From positions 186,001-250,000 of the forward strand of contig CAWKND010000014.1 in NCBI GenBank assembly GCA_963850915.1: DNA of 64,000 nt, given 5' to 3'. This DNA is from CAVTWH01 sp963850915 (GTDB taxonomy: Bacteria; Actinomycetota; Actinomycetes; Mycobacteriales; Micromonosporaceae). The notes below the pieces were generated by a model. It was not told the DNA's origin, ran no database searches, and saw only the letters and a program-made list of their open reading frames with translations. The number at the start of each line of letters is the position of its first letter. Position 1 is the stretch's first letter. Of the stretch, positions 18,023 to 27,983 are shown in pieces. The position numbers and the translations under genes were made by a program.

Positions 18023-18108
18023 CGCAAGAAAATAGCCAATCTGCGAGAGTCTGGACGTGACGTCAGTCGTACAGGGGCCACAACTGGCTCGTCTGCTGGG
18101 TAATTGGC
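17981..18108. promoter_or_regulatory. GCCAAT repeats in the yczE/MocR divergent region
   Basis: GCCAAT occurs at 17981, 18012 and 18035, and its complement ATTGGC at 18103. The copy at 18035-18040 abuts the minus-strand TATTTT box (18029-18034) of yczE. MocR regulators usually bind direct repeats next to a divergent target, so these are candidate sites. This is inference from position and repetition. Confidence 0.45.
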
Positions 18109-19508
18109 AACTGGCGGCTGGGCGCCGCTCGGCACCCGACTACGTGACGCTCGCCGAGGCACTGCGCGGGCTGCTGGTCGACGGGCGGCTGGCGCTGGGG
18201 GTACGGCTGCCGGCCGAGCGCGAACTCGCCACGGCACTGGGCATCAGCCGTACCACGGTGACCGCCGGGTACCGGCTGCTGCGCGACTCCGGCCACCTGA
18301 CCAGCCGGCGGGGCGCCGGGAGCTGGACGGTGATGCCGCGCGGCGCCAAGGTGGCCAGCTCGGGGCTCTGGGCCGTGGCCGGTGAACCGGACCTGCTCGA
18401 CCTCGGGGTGGCCGCGCTACCCGCCCCCGACCAGCTGCTCGGGTCGGCCCAGGAGGCACTGGGCGACCTGCCCCGGTACGCCGGCGGCATCGGGTACCAC
18501 CCGGCCGGCCTGCCCGAGCTGCGCGCCGCCGTGGCCGACGGGTACGCCGCGCGCGGGCTGCCCACCACCGTCGAGCAGATCATGGTCACCAGCGGCGTCC
18601 AGCACGCCCTCGACCTGGCGGTACGGCTGCTCGCCCCGCCTGCGCAGCCGGTACTCGTGGAGTCGCCGACCTACCCCAACGCGCTCGCGGCGCTGGGTGC
18701 GCGCCGGTCCCGGGTGCTGACCGTCGGCTTCGACGACCAGGGCTGGGACGCCGACCTGCTGCTCACCGGGCTGCGCCAGAACCGGCCGCGGATGGCCTAC
18801 CTGGTACCCGAGTTCCAGAACCCGACCGGGCACCTGATGCCGGTGCCGCTGCGCGAACAGGTGACCGCGGCGGCGCACGCCAGCGGTACCGATCTGGTGA
18901 TCGACGAGTCGTTTGTGGACCTCAACCTGGACGTACCCGTCATGCCGCCGCCGGTGGCGACCTTCGACCGGCACGCCCGGGTGCTCTCCATCGGCGGGAT
19001 GAGCAAGCCCTACTGGGGTGGCCTGCGGATCGGCTGGATCCGTGCCTCCGCGCCGCTGGTCCAGCGGCTGGTCGCCGCCCGGGTCGGGGTGGACATGGCC
19101 GGCCCGGTGCTCGACCAGCTGGTCGGTGCGCGGCTGCTGCGCCGGGCCGACGAGGTGGTACCGCAGCGCCGGGCGATGCTGCGCCAGCGGCGCGACGCGC
19201 TGGTCGCCGCGCTGCGCGACGAGCTACCGGAGTGGCGGTTCCACCTGCCGGCCGGCGGGGTCACCCTCTGGGTCGAGCTGGACGCGCCGATCTCCAGCGT
19301 GCTGGCCCGGGCCGCTGAGCACTACGGGGTACGGCTCGCGCCGGGTCCCCGGTTCGGCGTCGACGGTACCCTGGAACGCTTCCTGCGCCTGCCTTTCACG
19401 CTCCCCGAGGAGGACCTGGCAAACGCGGTGAAGCGGATCGCCGCCGCCCGACGGGACCTGGAGCGGGGTACCCGCCGGCCGTGGGAGGTACCTCCGCTGG
19501 TGGCCTGA
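18057..19508 (+). CDS. MocR-family transcriptional regulator (GntR HTH + aminotransferase domain)
   Basis: A 483-aa fusion. Residues ~25-95 form a GntR winged helix (GVRLPAERELATALGISRTTVTAGYRLLRDSGHL). Residues ~125-480 form a fold-type I aminotransferase domain with the PLP lysine in GGMSKPYWGGLRIGW, plus QNPTGHLMP and LVIDESFVDLNL. MocR proteins sense PLP or amino compounds and control a neighbouring gene, here most likely the divergent yczE. Start GTG at 18057. The 3' end overlaps the convergent MFS gene by about 190 bp. Confidence 0.88.
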   Translation: MTSVVQGPQLARLLGNWQLAAGRRSAPDYVTLAEALRGLLVDGRLALGVRLPAERELATALGISRTTVTAGYRLLRDSGHLTSRRGAGSWTVMPRGAKVASSGLWAVAGEPDLLDLGVAALPAPDQLLGSAQEALGDLPRYAGGIGYHPAGLPELRAAVADGYAARGLPTTVEQIMVTSGVQHALDLAVRLLAPPAQPVLVESPTYPNALAALGARRSRVLTVGFDDQGWDADLLLTGLRQNRPRMAYLVPEFQNPTGHLMPVPLREQVTAAAHASGTDLVIDESFVDLNLDVPVMPPPVATFDRHARVLSIGGMSKPYWGGLRIGWIRASAPLVQRLVAARVGVDMAGPVLDQLVGARLLRRADEVVPQRRAMLRQRRDALVAALRDELPEWRFHLPAGGVTLWVELDAPISSVLARAAEHYGVRLAPGPRFGVDGTLERFLRLPFTLPEEDLANAVKRIAAARRDLERGTRRPWEVPPLVA

Positions 19509-20947
19509 GCGGCGACCGCCCGACCCGCTGCCGTGCGCCGCGCCTGCCGGCGGTACCGCAGCACCTGCACCACGCCGAGCGCCCACAGCGGGTACTGGAG
19601 TGCGAAGGCGACCCGGAACGCGCTCAGCCCCGGCTGCGTGGCGCCGTGCGGGGTGAGCGCGTCGAGCACCACGCCGATGATGATGATCATGAGTACCGAG
19701 GCGCTGAACCCGCCCACGTTCACGATCCCGGCCGCGCTGCCCAGCCGGCGGTCCGGGTTGAACGAGCGGGCATAGTCGAAGCCGATCACCGAGCCCGGCC
19801 CGTTCACGCCCAGCACCAGGACCAGCGCGACCAGCAGCCACATCGGCGCCCGCCCCGGCCAGGCCAGTACCACCGCCCAGGCCAGCGCCGAGCTGGCCAC
19901 GATGCCGATCACCAGGGTGGAGCGCTGGTAGGGCAGCCGGCCACAGAACTGGCCGATCAGCGGTCCGACGAACATGGCGGTCACGATCAGCAGGGTGACC
20001 AGCAGTGCGCCGTCGCCCGGGGCCAGCCCCTCGCCCTGGACGAGGAACGGGTACCCCCACAGCATGGCGAACACGCAGCCGGAGAACTGGGTGACGAAGT
20101 GCGTCCACAGCCCCAGCCGGGTACCCGGCTCGGCCCACGCCTCCCGGAGCAGCAACCGTGCCTCGCCGCGGGCCACCGGTACCGGTACCGGCGCGGCGGT
20201 CGGCTTCTCCCGCAGCGCGACCGCGACGGTGAGCGCCGCCAGCAGCCCGAGCGCGGCGGCTCCCAGGAACGCCGGGGTCCAGCCGAAGGCGTGCAGTACC
20301 ACCAGCAGCGGTACCGCCGACGCGATCGAACCGAGCTGGCCGAGGGTACCGGTGAACTGCACCAGGATCGGGTTGCGCCGGGCCGGGAACCAGCTGGCGA
20401 TCACCCGCAGCACGCTGACGAAGGTGAGCGCGTCACCGACTCCGAGGAGCGCGCGGGCACCCAGCGCCAGCGGCAGGTTCGGGGCAAGCGCGAAGGTGAG
20501 CTGGCCGAGCCCCATCAGCAGCGCACCGCTGACCAGCATCCGGCGCGGCCCGAACCGGTCGAGCAGTACGCCCGCCGGTACCTGCATCGCGGCGTAGACC
20601 ACGAGTTGGGCGACGGAGAGCGTGGCGAGCAGCGCGGCGCTGAGCCCGAGGCGTTGTGCCGCTTCGACTCCGGCCACGCCGAGCGAGGCCCGCTGGAACA
20701 CGCCGATGACGTACGCGACGATCGCCACCAGCCACATAGCCAGCGCCAGCCGCCCGCCCGGTGGCTCGTTCCCTGGCGCGGCAACGGTTTGCGCACCGGC
20801 CGGGGCGATCCGGGCGATGTCGGCCGCGGCCGCGACGACATCCGCCGCCGGGCTCGCCGCGCCTGCCGCGTCAGCGGACGGTCGGTCTCCACAAGCGTGC
20901 CGGTCGCTGGGCGGGGTGCTTCGCTCGGGGCGAGCGAGGGCGGTCAC
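19322..20947 (-). CDS. MFS transporter with long antisense-overlapping tail
   Basis: Twelve predicted membrane helices over residues ~68-465, with the MFS loop motif LLDRFGPRRMLVSGALLMG between helices 2 and 3. The ~65-residue N-terminus is Ala-rich and cytoplasmic. The last ~75 residues are Arg/Ser-rich and lie antisense to the 3' end of the MocR gene, so the natural stop may have been lost or the tail is non-functional. Substrate unknown. Start GTG at 20947 overlaps the stop of the upstream GntR gene by 4 nt, so the regulator probably controls this transporter. Confidence 0.75.
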   Translation of the reverse strand: MTALARPERSTPPSDRHACGDRPSADAAGAASPAADVVAAAADIARIAPAGAQTVAAPGNEPPGGRLALAMWLVAIVAYVIGVFQRASLGVAGVEAAQRLGLSAALLATLSVAQLVVYAAMQVPAGVLLDRFGPRRMLVSGALLMGLGQLTFALAPNLPLALGARALLGVGDALTFVSVLRVIASWFPARRNPILVQFTGTLGQLGSIASAVPLLVVLHAFGWTPAFLGAAALGLLAALTVAVALREKPTAAPVPVPVARGEARLLLREAWAEPGTRLGLWTHFVTQFSGCVFAMLWGYPFLVQGEGLAPGDGALLVTLLIVTAMFVGPLIGQFCGRLPYQRSTLVIGIVASSALAWAVVLAWPGRAPMWLLVALVLVLGVNGPGSVIGFDYARSFNPDRRLGSAAGIVNVGGFSASVLMIIIIGVVLDALTPHGATQPGLSAFRVAFALQYPLWALGVVQVLRYRRQARRTAAGRAVAAQATSGGTSHGRRVPRSRSRRAAAIRFTAFARSSSGSVKGRRRKRSRVPSTPNRGPGASRTP

Positions 20948-21687
20948 CGGGGTACCTCCGAAGGTGTGGTTGGTGGGCTGTGTCGATGTGGCCGCAGATG
21001 GCCGGCCGCGGTACCGACGTGTTCGCCGATCAGCGCGTGCCAGGCGGATTCGTCGTCGCCGCGCAGCGCGGCCACCAGCGCGGTGTGGTCGGCCAGTGCG
21101 CGGCTCATCCGGTCCGGGGCCAGCCGCATGGCGGCGATGCCGATGCGCATCTGCCGGTCGCGCAGTTTCTGGTACAGCTCGGTGAGGATGCGGTTGCCGG
21201 CGGCGTCCACGGTCGCCTGGTGAAAGGCGCGGTCGGCGAGCATCAGCGCGGCCGCGTCGCCGGCCTGGTGCGCGCTGCGCATGGCTTCCAGCAGGGGTAC
21301 CAGCGTGTCGGCCAGGGCTGCTCGGCGCTGCCAGGCGCGCTGGGCGGTGTGCGTCTCCACCAGCTGGCGAGCCTCGATCACGTCCTCCACCTCCTGGGCG
21401 GAGACCGGCAGTACCAGGGCGCCGCGCTTGGGGTACAGGGCGACCAGGCCCTCGGACTCCAGGCGGAGCAGGGCGGCGCGGACGGGGGTACGGCTCACCC
21501 CGACGGACTCGGCGATCTCGCCCTCGGTCAGCAGCGCACCGTCGGAGTGGATCTGCTCCAGGATGTTGCGCTTGAGGTACTGGTACACGCGCTCGGCGGC
21601 CGACGGGACCGAAGGCGGGGGGATCAGGTGGTGGGCTCCGGGGGCGGCGCTGCCCTGCTGGTCGGACCCGGGGGGCTCCGTATCCAT
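20944..21687 (-). CDS. GntR-family regulator (FadR/FCD subfamily)
   Basis: A 247-aa repressor. A winged helix occupies residues ~30-95 (LTEGEIAESVGVSRTPVRAALLRLESEGLV), followed by an all-helical FCD ligand domain with the metal/ligand residues spread as in FadR-type proteins (DRAFHQATVDAAGN, ADHTALVAALRGDD, HALIGEHV). Ligands are usually organic acids. It is cotranscribed with the MFS gene through a GTGA overlap. A TTGTATACAT palindrome lies 2 nt upstream of the ATG, a good autoregulatory operator. Confidence 0.85.
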   Translation of the reverse strand: MDTEPPGSDQQGSAAPGAHHLIPPPSVPSAAERVYQYLKRNILEQIHSDGALLTEGEIAESVGVSRTPVRAALLRLESEGLVALYPKRGALVLPVSAQEVEDVIEARQLVETHTAQRAWQRRAALADTLVPLLEAMRSAHQAGDAAALMLADRAFHQATVDAAGNRILTELYQKLRDRQMRIGIAAMRLAPDRMSRALADHTALVAALRGDDESAWHALIGEHVGTAAGHLRPHRHSPPTTPSEVPR

Positions 21688-21688
21688 G

Positions 21689-21698
21689 ATGTATACAA
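21689..21698 (-). promoter_or_regulatory. FadR-type operator TTGTATACAT at the GntR start
   Basis: Read on the minus strand TTGTATACAT ends 2 nt before the ATG at 21687. It matches the T-GTATAC-A palindromes bound by FCD-type GntR proteins, so autorepression is likely. Confidence 0.6.
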
Positions 21699-21790
21699 GC
21701 TATGCCAGTCGCTGGTCACCGATCATCGGCTGTCCAGTCAGTGGGCGGTGACGTGCGTCCCACCGGTACCCCCGCCGTGCGGTTACCGGG

Positions 21791-22078
21791 TTACTGGGCC
21801 GCCGCCAGTACCCCGGCAATCGCCTCGACCGCCGCGACCGCGTCCGGTCCGCTGGCCCGCACCAGCACCGTGGCGCCGGCTCCGGCGCCGAGCCCGAGCA
21901 GCCCCAGGATGCCCCGGGCACCGGCCGTCTTCGCCCCGAACACGATCTCGACCGGCGCGCTGAAGCCGGCCGCCGCCCGTACCACCTGCCCGGCCGGCCG
22001 GGCATGCAGCGCCACCGGCAACAGCACGGCCCGCTCGCAAGACGGCTCAGACTGGGCCGCCTCAGAACTTGGCGACAT
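21791..22078 (-). CDS. HPr-like phosphocarrier of the Dha phosphorelay
   Basis: A 95-aa HPr-fold protein with the phosphorylated His (residue 25) in LPVALHARPAGQVV. The usual regulatory Ser-46 region KSIMGVMSLG reads RGILGLLGLG, so there is no phosphorylatable Ser. This fits a carrier that is dedicated to transfer and not to catabolite control. Its start overlaps the 3' end of dhaM by 17 nt, so the two are cotranscribed, with dhaK-dhaL-EI divergent. It should pass phosphate from EI to DhaM. Confidence 0.85.
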   Translation of the reverse strand: MSPSSEAAQSEPSCERAVLLPVALHARPAGQVVRAAAGFSAPVEIVFGAKTAGARGILGLLGLGAGAGATVLVRASGPDAVAAVEAIAGVLAAAQ

Positions 22079-22469
22079 GCCGGGCCTCCTGCGCCGCGGC
22101 GATGACCTCGGACAGCTCGGCGCCGGTCCCGGCGAGTACCGTCGCGGCCACCGCACCCTCCACAAACGGCGCGTCCACCAGCACGAAGTCCTCCCGCTCC
22201 AGGTCGGCCAGGGCCACCCGGGCGGCGAGCACGGCGCTGCCGAGATCGGGCAGTACCACCACGCCACAGCCCTGGTCGGCGGCCTCGATGGCGGCCCGGA
22301 TCAGCTCGTCGCTGGTACCCAGTGCGCCGTCGTCGGTACCCCCGGCCACCGCGACCGCCACGTCCTCGCCGGCCACCTGGGCGAGCAGCTCGCGTACCCC
22401 GTCGGCCAGGGTGGCACTGTGCGAGACCAGTACGATGCCGACTGTTCGGGGAGCGTCGGGGTGGGTCAT
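22062..22469 (-). CDS. dhaM: dihydroxyacetone kinase phosphoryl donor subunit
   Basis: A 135-aa EIIA-Man-like domain. The phosphorylated His is residue 17 in GIVLVSHSATLADGV, followed by GGTDDGALGTS and GVVVLPDLGSAVLAARVAL, all typical of DhaM. Unlike the E. coli protein it has no fused HPr or EI-like domain; both are encoded separately beside it. It should phosphorylate ADP bound to DhaL. Start ATG at 22469 has TACGAT 8 nt upstream and no SD. The first ~8 residues are probably flexible. Confidence 0.88.
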   Translation of the reverse strand: MTHPDAPRTVGIVLVSHSATLADGVRELLAQVAGEDVAVAVAGGTDDGALGTSDELIRAAIEAADQGCGVVVLPDLGSAVLAARVALADLEREDFVLVDAPFVEGAVAATVLAGTGAELSEVIAAAQEARHVAKF

Positions 22470-22477
22470 GACCGCCG

Positions 22478-22556
22478 ATCGTACCGGCCGGCGCTGGTAC
22501 CCACCGGCCGCCGGCACCGGGCAGCCGGGTCGAGCGTGCGGGGCAGTCGAGGAGGA
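22478..22556. promoter_or_regulatory. dhaM / dhaK divergent control region
   Basis: The 90-bp gap holds a minus-strand TACGAT -10 (22478-22483) for dhaM and a strong plus-strand ribosome site GAGGAGGA at 22549-22556 for dhaK. No clear operator is visible. Confidence 0.4.
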
Positions 22557-22559
22557 CGC

Positions 22560-23555
22560 GTGAAGAAGTTCATCAACGAGCCCGGTGCTGTCGTCCGGGA
22601 GGCGCTGGTCGGCGTGGCCGCGGCTCATCCACAGCTGCGTGTCGACCTGGACAACCAGCTGGTGCTCCGGGCCGACGCGCCGGTCGCCGGCAAGGTCGGC
22701 CTGGTCTCCGGTGGTGGCTCCGGGCACGAGCCGCTGCACGCGGGCTTCGTCGGACCCGGGATGCTCGACGCCGCGTGCGCTGGGGAGATCTTCACCTCGC
22801 CGGTACCCGACCAGATCCTGGCCGCCACCCAGGCCGTCGACGGTGGCGCCGGGGTACTGCACATCGTCAAGAACTACACCGGCGACGTACTCAACTTCCA
22901 GCTCGCCGCCGAGCTCGCCGGGGACGAGGGCATCGAGGTGGCGACGGTACTCGTGGACGACGACGTGGCGGTCGAGGACTCCACCTGGACGGCCGGCCGG
23001 CGCGGTACCGGCGCGACGGTACTGGTCGAGAAGATCGCCGGTGCGCTGGCAACCGAGGGTGCTCCGCTGGCTGAGGTGGCGGCGCTGGGCAGCCGGGTGA
23101 ACCACCGCTCCGCCTCGTTCGCCATCGCGCTGACCGGGGCGACCACGCCAGCGGCCGGGGTACCCGGCTTCGAGCTGGCCGGCGACGAGATCGAGGTGGG
23201 CGTCGGTATCCACGGCGAGCCGGGGCGGCGCCGGGCGGCACTCCAGCCAGCTGCCGACCTGGTGGCGCTGGTACTCGACGCGATCCTGGGCGCCAAGCCG
23301 CTACCCACCGGCGCGGAGACGATCGTGCTGGTCAACGGGCTCGGCGGTACCCCGCTGATCGAGCTGTACCTGCTGTTCGGCGAGGTGTCCCGGCAACTGG
23401 GTGAGCGCGGCGTACAGATCGCCCGTAGCCTCGTCGGCAACTACGTGACCAGCCTGGACATGCAGGGCATGTCGGTGACGGTGTGCCAGGCTGACCCCGA
23501 GCTGCTGCGGTTGTGGGACGCCGCGGTGCGTACCCCCGCCCTGCACTGGGGCTGA
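22560..23555 (+). CDS. dhaK: dihydroxyacetone kinase, substrate-binding subunit
   Basis: A 331-aa DhaK. It binds dihydroxyacetone covalently as a hemiaminal through His 218, seen in EVGVGIHGEPG. Other family blocks are GLVSGGGSGHEPLHAGFVG, IVKNYTGDVLNFQLA and LVNGLGGTPLIELY. Start GTG at 22560 is set by GAGGAGGA 3-4 nt upstream; the earlier open codons lack a ribosome site. With DhaL it converts dihydroxyacetone to DHAP. First gene of dhaK-dhaL-EI. Confidence 0.96.
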   Translation: MKKFINEPGAVVREALVGVAAAHPQLRVDLDNQLVLRADAPVAGKVGLVSGGGSGHEPLHAGFVGPGMLDAACAGEIFTSPVPDQILAATQAVDGGAGVLHIVKNYTGDVLNFQLAAELAGDEGIEVATVLVDDDVAVEDSTWTAGRRGTGATVLVEKIAGALATEGAPLAEVAALGSRVNHRSASFAIALTGATTPAAGVPGFELAGDEIEVGVGIHGEPGRRRAALQPAADLVALVLDAILGAKPLPTGAETIVLVNGLGGTPLIELYLLFGEVSRQLGERGVQIARSLVGNYVTSLDMQGMSVTVCQADPELLRLWDAAVRTPALHWG

Positions 23556-23583
23556 CCTGCATCCGAGACCCGAGGAGCATCAG

Positions 23584-24285
23584 GTGGATGTCGCGCTGAC
23601 CCGGCGCTGGATCGAGGCGGTGGCCGCCGCGGTGCACGCGCACGCCGCCGAGCTGACCCGGCTGGACACCGCGATCGGCGACGGCGACCACGGCGCCAAC
23701 CTGGAGCGTGGCTTCGCGGCGGTACTCGCGGCGCTCGACACGGCAAGCCCGGCAACCGTCGGGGAGGTGTTGGTACGCACCGGAAGCACGCTGATCTCGA
23801 AGGTGGGCGGTGCCTCCGGTCCGCTGCTGGGCAGCGCCTTCCGGGCCGCCGGCAAGGCACTCCCTTCGGCGACCGCCAGCCCGGCACCGTCCGCCAGCCC
23901 GGCACCGTCCGCCAGCCCGGCGGCGACGGTCAGCCCGGCCGAGCTGATCGACGCCCTTCAGGCCGGCCTCGACGCGGTGGTCAAGCTGGGCGGCGCGCAG
24001 CCTGGCGACAAGACGATGATCGATGCCTGGGTACCCGCCCTCGAGGCGATGCGCACCGCGCTGGAATCCGAGGCCGACCTCGCTACCGTGGCAGCCGCCG
24101 GTGCCGAGGCTGCGCAGCGGGGCGCTGCGGCGACCACGGAACTGGTGGCGCGCAAGGGTCGCGCCTCCTATCTGGGCGAGCGCAGCCGTGGTCACCAGGA
24201 CCCCGGCGCCACCTCCAGCGCGCTGATCTTCCAGGCGCTCGCCGAGGTGTGCGCCGCCCCCGCCGGTCCGGTAAGCGGGGAGTGA
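23584..24285 (+). CDS. dhaL: dihydroxyacetone kinase, ADP-binding subunit
   Basis: A 233-aa DhaL, about 20 residues longer than usual. The Mg/ADP-binding aspartates lie in DTAIGDGDHGANLERGF, and GGASGPLLGSAF, GDKTMIDAWVPA and SYLGERSRGHQDPGATSS complete the fold. The extra length is a Ser/Pro/Ala insert near residue 95-118 made of three near-identical repeats. It holds ADP as a cofactor that is rephosphorylated by DhaM. GTG start with GAGGAG about 8 nt upstream. The stop overlaps the EI start. Confidence 0.94.
   Translation: MDVALTRRWIEAVAAAVHAHAAELTRLDTAIGDGDHGANLERGFAAVLAALDTASPATVGEVLVRTGSTLISKVGGASGPLLGSAFRAAGKALPSATASPAPSASPAPSASPAATVSPAELIDALQAGLDAVVKLGGAQPGDKTMIDAWVPALEAMRTALESEADLATVAAAGAEAAQRGAAATTELVARKGRASYLGERSRGHQDPGATSSALIFQALAEVCAAPAGPVSGE
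23865..23940 (+). repeat. 18-bp tandem repeats in dhaL (Ala-Ser-Pro-Ala-Pro-Ser)
   Basis: Three copies of an 18-bp unit, GCCAGCCCGGCACCGTCC and variants, add a flexible loop between conserved DhaL blocks. Confidence 0.75.
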
Positions 24286-25961
24286 GCGTGCCCCGGGAGT
24301 ACGCGGCGCACCCGGGGGTACCCGGCCTGGCCATCGGTACCCTGCTGCGGGTCGACCGGCCGCCCACCGGTGTCGCTGCTACGGGACTCCCGGTGGAGCT
24401 GGCGTTCGAGCAGGTCAGCGCCGACCTCGGGGACCTCGCCGCGAGACTGCGCGCCGATGGTCAGCAAGAGCCGGCGGAGATCGCCGAGGCGGTACGCCTG
24501 ATCGCCGAAGACCCCGACCTGCGGGGTGCCGTGGAGTTGGCGGTCGCCGCGGGTACGCCGGTGCTGGAGGCGGTACACGGTGCGACCGAGCGGTACGCCA
24601 CGCTGCTCGCCGAGCTGCCCGACCCGGTGGTTGCCGGTCGCGCCGCCGACGTGCGCGCGGTCGGGCGCCGGCTGCTGGCCGTGCTGTCCGGAACGCCGCT
24701 GCCGGTGACGAGCGAGGGGCTGGCGGGCGTGGTGCTGGTCGGGCATGAGGTGGCCGCGGATGACCTGCTCAGTCGCGGTGGAGTGGTCGCGGTCGGCTCG
24801 GTGGTCGGCGGTGCCGGGGCGCACACGGCGATCGTGGCGCGGGCGCTGGGGGTACCGGCCGTGTTCGGGATGGACCCGGCGGTACTGGAGCTGCCGGACG
24901 GTGCGTGGCTACTCGTGGACGGGGCGAGCGGGCGGCTGGTACTCGACCCGGCGGAGGCCGAGCGCACCCAGGTCAGCGAGCGGGTACGCGCCGCTGCCCA
25001 GCGCCGGGCGCAGCTGGCCGGCCAGCGGGAGCTGCCGACCGGTACCCGCGACGGGTACCCGGTCGCGGTGTACGCCAACGTATCCAGCGCCGCCGACAAC
25101 TCCGCGGCGCGGGAGCTACGGGCAGCCGGCATCGGGCTGGTACGCACCGAGATGCCCTTCCTGCAGGCCGAGCACTGGCCGGCGCCGGCCGAGCATGTCG
25201 CCGCCCTGACGCCACTGCTCGCCGGCTTCGCCGGCCGGCCGGTGACGGTACGCACCCTCGACTTCGCCGCCGACAAGCTGCCACCGTTCCTCCGCGAGAG
25301 GCGTGGCGAAGACAGGCGCGGCGAAGACAGGCGCGGGGAAGACGAGCGGGGGCTGGCGCTGCTGCTCGCCGAACCCGCCGCGTTCGCCGCTCAACTCCGG
25401 GCGATCGTGCAGGTCGGCGGGGTCACGCAGCTGCGCGTACTGATCCCGATGGTCGCCTCGCTCGGCGAGCTGGTGGCCTGCCGGGAGCTGCTGGACGGGG
25501 TACTCGACGGGGCACAGCGACCGGCGCTCGGCGCGATGATCGAGCTGCCGGCAGCGGTGGCGGCCGTGGACGCGCTCGCCGGTACCGCCGACTTCTTCTC
25601 CATCGGCAGCAACGACCTGACCGCCGCGCTGCTCGGGCTGTCCCGCCGCGACCCGGCGTTGACCCCGCAGCGTGCGGCGGAACCTGTTGTGCTGCAAGCG
25701 ATTGCCACGGTCGCGGCGGCCGCGCGGCGGGCCGGCATCCCGGTCTCGGTGTGCGGTGACGCGGCCGCCGAGCCGGCGCTGCTCCCGCTGCTGATCGGGC
25801 TGGGCTGCGACGCGCTGTCGGTGGCGCCGGCCGCGCTGGACGAGACCCGCGCCCTGGTCCGCGCCCTCGACCACACGCACTGCGTCGCCGCCGCCCGCCG
25901 CGCAGTCGCCGCTGTCAGCCTGGACGAAGCACTCGCGCTCGGTACCGCCTGCCTGACCTGA
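24282..25961 (+). CDS. PTS enzyme I-like PEP phosphotransferase of the Dha system
   Basis: A 559-aa enzyme I. The swivelling domain carries the phospho-His (residue 181) in GGAGAHTAIVARALGVPAV. The PEP-binding barrel shows GIGLVRTEMPFL, TVRTLDFAADK, FFSIGSNDLTAALLGLSRRDP and the catalytic Cys in PVSVCGDAAAEP. It takes phosphate from PEP and passes it to the HPr. The usual NPxLGxRGIR loop is altered: three RRGED repeats precede ERGLALLLAEP. GTG at 24282 overlaps the dhaL stop by 4 nt. It completes an autonomous dihydroxyacetone phosphorelay. Confidence 0.9.
   Translation: MSVPREYAAHPGVPGLAIGTLLRVDRPPTGVAATGLPVELAFEQVSADLGDLAARLRADGQQEPAEIAEAVRLIAEDPDLRGAVELAVAAGTPVLEAVHGATERYATLLAELPDPVVAGRAADVRAVGRRLLAVLSGTPLPVTSEGLAGVVLVGHEVAADDLLSRGGVVAVGSVVGGAGAHTAIVARALGVPAVFGMDPAVLELPDGAWLLVDGASGRLVLDPAEAERTQVSERVRAAAQRRAQLAGQRELPTGTRDGYPVAVYANVSSAADNSAARELRAAGIGLVRTEMPFLQAEHWPAPAEHVAALTPLLAGFAGRPVTVRTLDFAADKLPPFLRERRGEDRRGEDRRGEDERGLALLLAEPAAFAAQLRAIVQVGGVTQLRVLIPMVASLGELVACRELLDGVLDGAQRPALGAMIELPAAVAAVDALAGTADFFSIGSNDLTAALLGLSRRDPALTPQRAAEPVVLQAIATVAAAARRAGIPVSVCGDAAAEPALLPLLIGLGCDALSVAPAALDETRALVRALDHTHCVAAARRAVAAVSLDEALALGTACLT
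25298..25345 (+). repeat. 15-bp tandem repeats (Arg-Arg-Gly-Glu-Asp) in the EI gene
   Basis: Three 15-bp units with the core GGCGNGGCGAAGACA lie in the loop that normally holds the conserved NPxLGxRGIR residues of EI. Confidence 0.75.
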
Positions 25962-25984
25962 CCCGCCGCGCCCGACGGGTCAGG
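25957..25984. terminator. two-way hairpin between convergent EI and acyl-CoA ligase genes
   Basis: CCTGACCCG and CGGGTCAGG form a perfect 9-bp stem with a 10-nt loop; the left arm includes the EI stop codon. No U-tract. Confidence 0.6.
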
Positions 25985-25988
25985 CGGG

Positions 25989-27788
<1,800 letters not shown>

Positions 27789-27983
27789 CGTTGGCCTCGC
27801 TCGTACGTGTCCAGGGGTTACCCGAGGGTAGGTCGTAATTCGCCGGTAATCCAGGGCATGGACAGCCGGCCGGCCCCGACCCGCCCCGCCGACCCGGTCA
27901 CGGGCGGGCGGAGCCGGTCGGAGCCGGCCAGAGCTGGTCGGTCGAGCTGTTGGCAGAGCGGGTGGCCGAGCTGGTCGGCAGGA
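27789..27983. other. 195-bp gap with TACCCGAGGGTA palindrome
   Basis: Lies between the start of the acyl-CoA ligase gene and the end of the sigma-factor gene, both on the minus strand. It holds a 12-bp perfect palindrome at 27819-27830 and several degenerate GAGCTGGTCGG repeats at 27925-27980. No gene is seen. Confidence 0.4.
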
